Shown: positions 59,419-64,000 of the stretch, piece by piece | Layout of the letters: the number at the start of each line of letters is the position of its first letter | Numbering within the stretch: position 1 is the stretch's first letter | Source: Lumnitzera littorea | Lineage: Eukaryota > Streptophyta > Magnoliopsida > Myrtales > Combretaceae | Assembly (NCBI GenBank): GCA_024138015.1 | Contig: JAMXBB010000002.1 | Coordinates: 7,310,301-7,374,300, forward strand | Direction of reading: 5' to 3' | DNA length: 64,000 bases | Program-made: the position numbers and the translations under genes | The notes under the pieces: generated by a model | Told to the model about the DNA's origin: nothing | Seen by the model: only the letters and a program-made list of their open reading frames with translations | Databases searched by the model: none

Positions 59419-59574
59419 GGGAAAAAATTTACAGAGCTCATTTGGACAGTTTGGAAAGTGAGAAAATTAGGGAGAGTCAAAAATTCGAGAGAAAATCCAA
59501 GAAATAAAAAAAATAAGAAAAACTGTGCAGTTAAGGGTTTTAAAAGGAACCTACACCAGACGGGGAGCTGGAAG

Positions 59575-59665
59575 TGGACGGCCACCACCACCACACGGTG
59601 GTGGCAGCGCCCAGGCCGGCCGACAAGGCCACGGCGGCCCGCGGTGGCCGGAGCCACCTGAACCG
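59575..59665 (+). other. GC-rich hairpin block in LTR copy 4
   Basis: About 75% GC in an otherwise AT-rich element. CCACCACCACCAC faces GTGGTGG across a 3-base loop, and further GGCC-rich words follow. The same block, with mutations, is at about 29585-29680 (copy 1) and 38310-38400 (copy 2, reverse). The small frames over it on both strands are not conserved between copies, so it is more likely an RNA or DNA structure than a peptide. Confidence 0.7.
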
Positions 59666-61726
59666 GTGAGTCCAAATTCCAGCCCGATTTTTGTATAATT
59701 TTGTAAAATTAGTTATTTTACCCAGAAAATTATAAAACTTGTTATTATGAGGTTTTATTATATGTAGTTTGTAGGAAAAATATTATTTTGATGAAATTAT
59801 ATCCCATAATATATGGCCCCTAAGAAATCGTGCAAAACCGAGCACATTTCGGTTTAGAAATAAATGACCTTAGGAGTGTAGTTTCAAGCCCAAAATTTTT
59901 GTGTAGATTACTCAGATGATATAGAATAGTGCTATGAAGCTCTTTTTCAAAAATTAATTTTTGAAATTTTTAGATAATTTTTAGGTCCTAAAATGAGGCA
60001 TAAAATGGGTAATTTAAGATTAATTAAGTAATTAAATTATTAATTACTGACTTAGTGAATAAGTAGATGTTTTAGGGTGTTAAGATCTGATGGAGTATGA
60101 TACTTATAGCATTTAGGGTGTAAGATGTAATTATTAGGTTAATTATGTAATAAATGAGTAATAGGAAAAAAATAGTTAATTTTGTAAATTAGGGAAATTT
60201 GGAGTAAAATCTGATTTAGGATGGATTTAGACATTTTGAAATAATAATTGGTGTTTAGAGATGGTAATTAGGGTAATAGAAATATTAGAAATACATTAGG
60301 TGCATAATATGCAATAATGCATAATGTGTAATTTTTGAAAATATAATAAATAGAAAATATTATAATAAAAATTGATATTTTGAGAATAATAAAAATGCAC
60401 AATAAATCTGATAGGAAACTTGAATTTATGGAATTATATGAAAAATGTAAAAATTTATCACATTAGGAGTGAATTCGGTACACTAATATGGATTTAAGTG
60501 TACCGAGTAAAATAAACACTAACAAAGGGTAATGATGGTATTTAGGTTATCGGGAAATAATGTGATTAATTTCATATTATGGATTGAAACTAATTTCTAG
60601 AGTTGGAATATAAAACGCTACTTAAAAATCGAACTAAAAACCTGGTTTAGAAATCGATGTGAAAATCGAACCTGAACCTAACCCCAAACCTAGAATAATT
60701 GTAAAAGACTTAATACCTAGATAATTAGGCATATTAAACCTTAAACAAAACCTAACAATAAGCATTATAGGATAAAACGAACCTATAACAGTTATATGAA
60801 AAGTTGAAACCACATTCGTGTTATAGGGATAACCGGCGATGGCCTGAGCAAATCGGACCTCGAGTAAACGAGCGAGGAGTCGAGGTAAGTTAGGATTAAT
60901 ACGTTGCTGTATTTTGGGAGGCTTAAGATTATGTTTGGTTGTGCTTGTTAGATAGTTGAATGTATGCATGTGCTTGATTATGGGTGATGCCATGATTCTG
61001 TTTGTTGCTCTGCATATATTATATGAATTGTATGAAATGATCGATCACCCTAAACTGGACTTAATTAAATATACGACCAGTAATCATAATCGAACATGCA
61101 TGGCAACCCGTTAGGGGATTTAGGACTCTCCGGCCAAATACCGATCCCTTCGGAAGGGATAGCGCAGGATTGCAAAATGGTCACTTCTTCATCCTCAGTC
61201 GAACTAAGTGACGGGAGAGGAGGTCGCGGCGGGGGTGAAGACAGTGGTTCGAAGGTAGTCGCGGGAGGAGCAAGGTCTCCATTACACAAGCCTGGGTTTG
61301 GTCGTGAGCTGTTGCATTAACGGTAACTCCTCAACCCGGATTAGAGCGGCCGCAATTTCTCTAATCTCACGACGGGCCGGACAACGTCGTGCGATGGCAT
61401 TTGCTTGCACATGCATTGCACCTAATAAGTGCTTGAAAACCTTGTTGTGTGTATGGTGTAGTTTTAAGTCCTCCGTCCCTACTTACTGAGCTGTGGTTGC
61501 TCACATCCCTATAGACGTCGTGCAGGTGTTGGCTAAGAAGCGGCAACCAATTACTCAGAAGCTAGCAACTGCTAGATCCTAGGGAGTGAGGAAAAACATT
61601 GAAGAATAAACACATATTTTAAGGTCTAAGTTTTTACTTTAGAATTATTTTTCATTTCCGAATGATGTAATAACTAGGAGATATATTATAGAGGAATATT
61701 GTAAACTTAAACTGCAGTAACTGAAT

Positions 61727-61744
61727 TATAATATATATATATAT
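61727..61744. repeat. (TA)n microsatellite in LTR copy 4
   Basis: Short TA repeat at the same LTR position as in copy 1 (31796-31815). Confidence 0.8.
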
Positions 61745-62697
61745 TTCCTCACTTTTTTTTTTTAGGTAAATGATTTGTTTAATTTACAAACTGTCTACTT
61801 CAAAGCGAGTTAGTCGTGGACGCCTTGTGTGGATCAGGTCTAAGATAGCGGTTGTAAGGCCAACTTCTATCTTAGGATGGTTTACACGGCGGGGGCTGTT
61901 ACGACTTTGCTGCTTCGGAGCGTGACGGGTTGGGGGATCAATAAAAGGACTCGTTTAATTGAGCAAGGGTACAAGTGTAAATCTTGACAATTTTATTCAA
62001 TCATTGAAAAGGTTAAAGCCAAATTATTAAGATAGAAAGGTAGAGTGCTTAGCATGGCAAGAAGAATTACATTACCTAAGATAGTCTTACGAACTATACT
62101 ATCATATACTATGCAAGCAGTTGCCCTCTTTGATACAATCATATAACAACTAGACAACATTATGAGAAATTTTTTATGGAATAAGGAGCAAGGTAAGCAA
62201 AAGATACACTAGATTAGTTATTTGACAATCATTCTCTCCAAAGATAAAGGTAGGATAGAGCTTGATTGTTTATCAATCAGAAATAAAGCTTATGAAGGCA
62301 AAAGACTTTAAGATTACCTTAAGTAGCAAACGCTATGGTCCAAATTATGTAAAGCCAAGTATAATAGAATTGATTTTGCGTGGCCAATAACATAGCTTGC
62401 TTTCTCATACCCAACATGGAAAGAGTTATGTAGGAGTGTTCAATAGACAAAAGATTTACTTATAACCTAAGAAACGGGGAAAGTGCAAAGTTTTGGGAAA
62501 GTACATAGAGCAACATAGGACTAGTATCGGAAATATTCTATGGATCTCTACAAATGCACACAACTAAGCTTAAAGTGAAAGATTGTTGGGTATCATAAAT
62601 AGAATGGAATGAAGACTTAATCATATACCCTATATTTGAGTGGTCATATTGATAAATAGGTTCAATTCATTTACATGATGAAACATAAGACACAATA

Positions 62698-62997
62698 TTG
62701 TTGTCACCAACTAGCAAGCCTAATGTTCCTCCGAAAGATATGTATGAATCAATTGAAGGTAAACTTAAGACTACTATACCAAGTCATGTATGGGGTTGGA
62801 ATCAGATTTTCCCACTAAAGAGAAACCTATTGATATGGAGATGCTTAAATAATTATCTTCCAACTAACGAAAAGGAAATTGTGTTGTACGCACTAAGAGA
62901 TTTTCCAAAATTAGAGCAGACATGGATAAAAATAAAAGAGTTAGGAAGAATACCTAACTTATTCTCAGGAGTTCCACTCTCAACATGGATATACTAG
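62698..62997 (+). pseudogene. LINE ORF2 zf-RVT-like segment
   Basis: An open stretch of 99 codons inside the LINE. Its middle (WGWNQIFPLKRNLLIWRCLNNYLPTNE) fits the zinc-binding reverse-transcriptase tail (zf-RVT) of plant L1 ORF2 proteins, which normally reads W-x-x-K-x-P-P-K-x-FLWRxxxxxLPT. After that the reading departs from the family, and the expected Cys/His residues are absent. Confidence 0.6.
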
Positions 62998-63224
62998 CAG
63001 TCGAAAGCAACGAAAGCACAAGAGTTTAATTTGAATCTGCCATGGGGAATGATTTTTGCCTTTTCAATCTGCCTGATCTAGCATGACTAAAATCGATCTG
63101 TTTTCAACACTCGAGAGCAAGCAGTTGGTAATACCTTGCATCAATAGATAAGAATGAAAGCATATGAATATTGAGCAATAATAAGGATGAAAAAGCAACT
63201 ACACACAATACACTTGCATGATGT

Positions 63225-63690
63225 TAAATGGCGGCCTCCTAGAGAGGGATGGGTAAAAATAAACACAAATGCATCTGTAATCACCAGAACAGAACATGCT
63301 ACCATCAGAGTTGTTATAAGAGATGAACAAGGACGCTAGGTTATGGGGCATTATGGAAAAATGGGAAAGTTGACGTCCTATAAGCCAAACTATGGGCAAT
63401 ACATTAGTGAAATTTACTGGCATTAAAAAATGTGGAAACCAATTCAAATTCAAAAGCAGCAGTTCAAATCTTTGAAAACAATGAAAATGATTTAAATGTG
63501 GAGTATTCACACATCTTTTCTACTTGCAAGGTAAGGCTACCATCTATTGATAGCCTTATGATCCGGACCATCTATCGAGAGGAGAACAAGTTTGTAGATA
63601 CGCTAGCTCGTAAAGTGCATCTAGATGAAGAACCTGATGGAAGATTACTTTTTGTTCCACCTGCAAATCTACAACCCTTACTTGCCTAAG
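63225..63690 (+). pseudogene. LINE ORF2 C-terminal RNase H-like domain (decayed)
   Basis: WPPREGWVKINTNAS begins the plant-LINE RVT_3/RNase H fold, where the first catalytic Asp (usually NTDGS) is now Asn. VVIRDEQGR follows, then after shifts an open frame from 63432 ends with SLMIRTIYREENKFVDTLARKVH, matching the xYREGNxxADxLA motif. The stop at 63687-63689 is probably the original ORF2 end, with the poly-A about 185 bp downstream. Confidence 0.7.
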
Positions 63691-63885
63691 AAAAATGAGT
63701 AGTTTTTGCAAGAGAGTATCGAACTCTCGGTTATGTGGGTTGCGGAAGTATCTGTTAATTCAATGTCTGATTGTTTCATCTTGGTCTGTTGTGTTTTCTT
63801 TATCTATAATGGTCTATGTTTAAGTTTGTTATGATGTACATTTAGTATTAATATCAATTCAATCCTTTGTTTGAAAAAAAAAAAA

Positions 63886-64000
63886 GAAGAAGAACAATTT
63901 AACTTTCGGACATATATAATATGAAAACTACAATGGAGTTGACATATCGAAATACAATGTAATTTGTTTTTTGCTTATAGTCAATCGTGAGCTGCCAAGT
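63886..64000. other. Sequence beyond the LINE poly-A
   Basis: No coding signal. It should be E2 or its target resuming after the LINE. Too short to assign. Confidence 0.4.

Larger units (their letters stand above)
58820..61927 (+). mobile_element. Tekay-like solo LTR copy 4 (3108 bp), TSD GGTTG
   Basis: Starts TGTAAGCCCC and ends AGCGTGACG (last base changed from A). Perfect GGTTG duplications at 58815-58819 and 61928-61932. TATAAATA at 59411, the GC-rich hairpin block at 59575-59665, a GGTGAGT donor-like site at 59666 and an acceptor-like GTGCAG ending at 61525 are all present. It is the best-preserved copy by its duplication and GC-rich block. It lies within the LINE and has no internal region. 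Confidence 0.9.
58340..63885 (+). mobile_element. Internally deleted plant LINE (L1-type), split by an LTR
   Basis: Left part 58340-58819, right part 61928-63885, rejoined when the solo LTR 58820-61927 is removed. The left part has an ORF1-tail-like stretch, then TMNELRLGDQ across the junction, which fits the WNCRGLGNP start of a LINE ORF2 endonuclease. The right part resumes near the end of RT: LSMARRITLPKIVL, FLWNKEQGKQKIH, and SKDKGRIELDCLSIRNKAYEGK. Next come a zf-RVT-like segment (62690-62880, WGWNQIFPLKRNLLIWRCLNNYLPTNE) and a C-terminal RNase H (63225-63690). The 3' end is a poly-A at 63874-63885. The endonuclease and most of RT are deleted. Stops are frequent. Confidence 0.75.

Noticed and set aside
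59397..59675. Overlapping frames of 67 and 92 codons over the GC-rich hairpin block
   Set aside because: They are products of GC-rich sequence without stops and are not kept in copies 1 and 2.
1..64000. Search for a novel defence, biosynthetic or viral gene cluster
   Set aside because: Apart from one DUF688 gene and retroelement or LINE remnants no coordinated set of genes is visible; no endogenous pararetrovirus-type movement or coat protein was recognised.

Overview
The window is AT-rich plant nuclear DNA, very probably from a eudicot. Evidence: a plant-specific DUF688 gene with a GT-AG intron, plant LTR-retrotransposon lineages (Tat/Ogre-like, chromovirus, Tekay-like LTRs, a Copia-type LTR), a plant-type LINE, foldback elements and many AT, CA and poly-A microsatellites. 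No bacterial, CRISPR or organellar gene set is present. All identifications come from reading the sequence and from knowledge of the families; no search was run.

Layout. Bases 1-20000 are a gene-poor arm: low-complexity sequence (1-420), a short GC-richer gene-like fragment (about 5490-5757), a decayed Tat-lineage fragment (about 6830-8165), two foldback elements (8808-9836 and about 16105-17130) and the single convincing host gene. That gene encodes a DUF688/MEE47-like protein of 235 aa: exon 1 is 11610-12230, exon 2 is 14605-14691, the intron is 2.37 kb, and there is a TATA box at 11502.

Bases 20000-64000 are a nested retrotransposon block. The oldest visible layer is a minus-strand chromovirus pol pseudogene (about 22990-26209). 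It is cut by a 3-kb-class LTR, of which the first 256 bp remain (26210-26465). That LTR is cut by a plus-strand Ogre-like element, called E2 here (5' LTR 26466-32038, PBS at 32039, leader to 32560 and again from 56909). The E2 leader was invaded by a second Ogre-like element on the minus strand, E1. E1 spans 32561-56903 (24.3 kb), has a perfect TTATA target duplication, and keeps both LTRs, PBS, ORF1, gag, protease, RT, two RNase H domains, integrase and a 3' UTR with two tandem arrays. E1 was itself hit by two Tekay-like LTRs, a 1.8-kb related Tat-type solo LTR (perfect AGTGG duplication) and a 1.07-kb Copia-like LTR. Further right an internally deleted LINE (about 58340-63885) carries another Tekay-like solo LTR with a perfect GGTTG duplication. 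A separate 2.4-kb Tat-type solo LTR (20425-22860, perfect ACTAA duplication) lies next to the chromovirus.

How it works together. No retroelement gene is intact: reading frames carry many stops and several catalytic residues are lost, mostly by changes consistent with decay of methylated cytosine. The target duplications give a relative insertion order, and most insertions survive only as solo LTRs. The most interesting signals are the nested 24-kb element with satellite-like 3' UTR arrays, a candidate leader intron conserved in four Tekay-like LTR copies, a 20-bp tandem motif shared between different Tat-type LTRs, and a two-codon upstream ORF abutting the host gene's start. I did not find an undescribed defence or enzymatic system.
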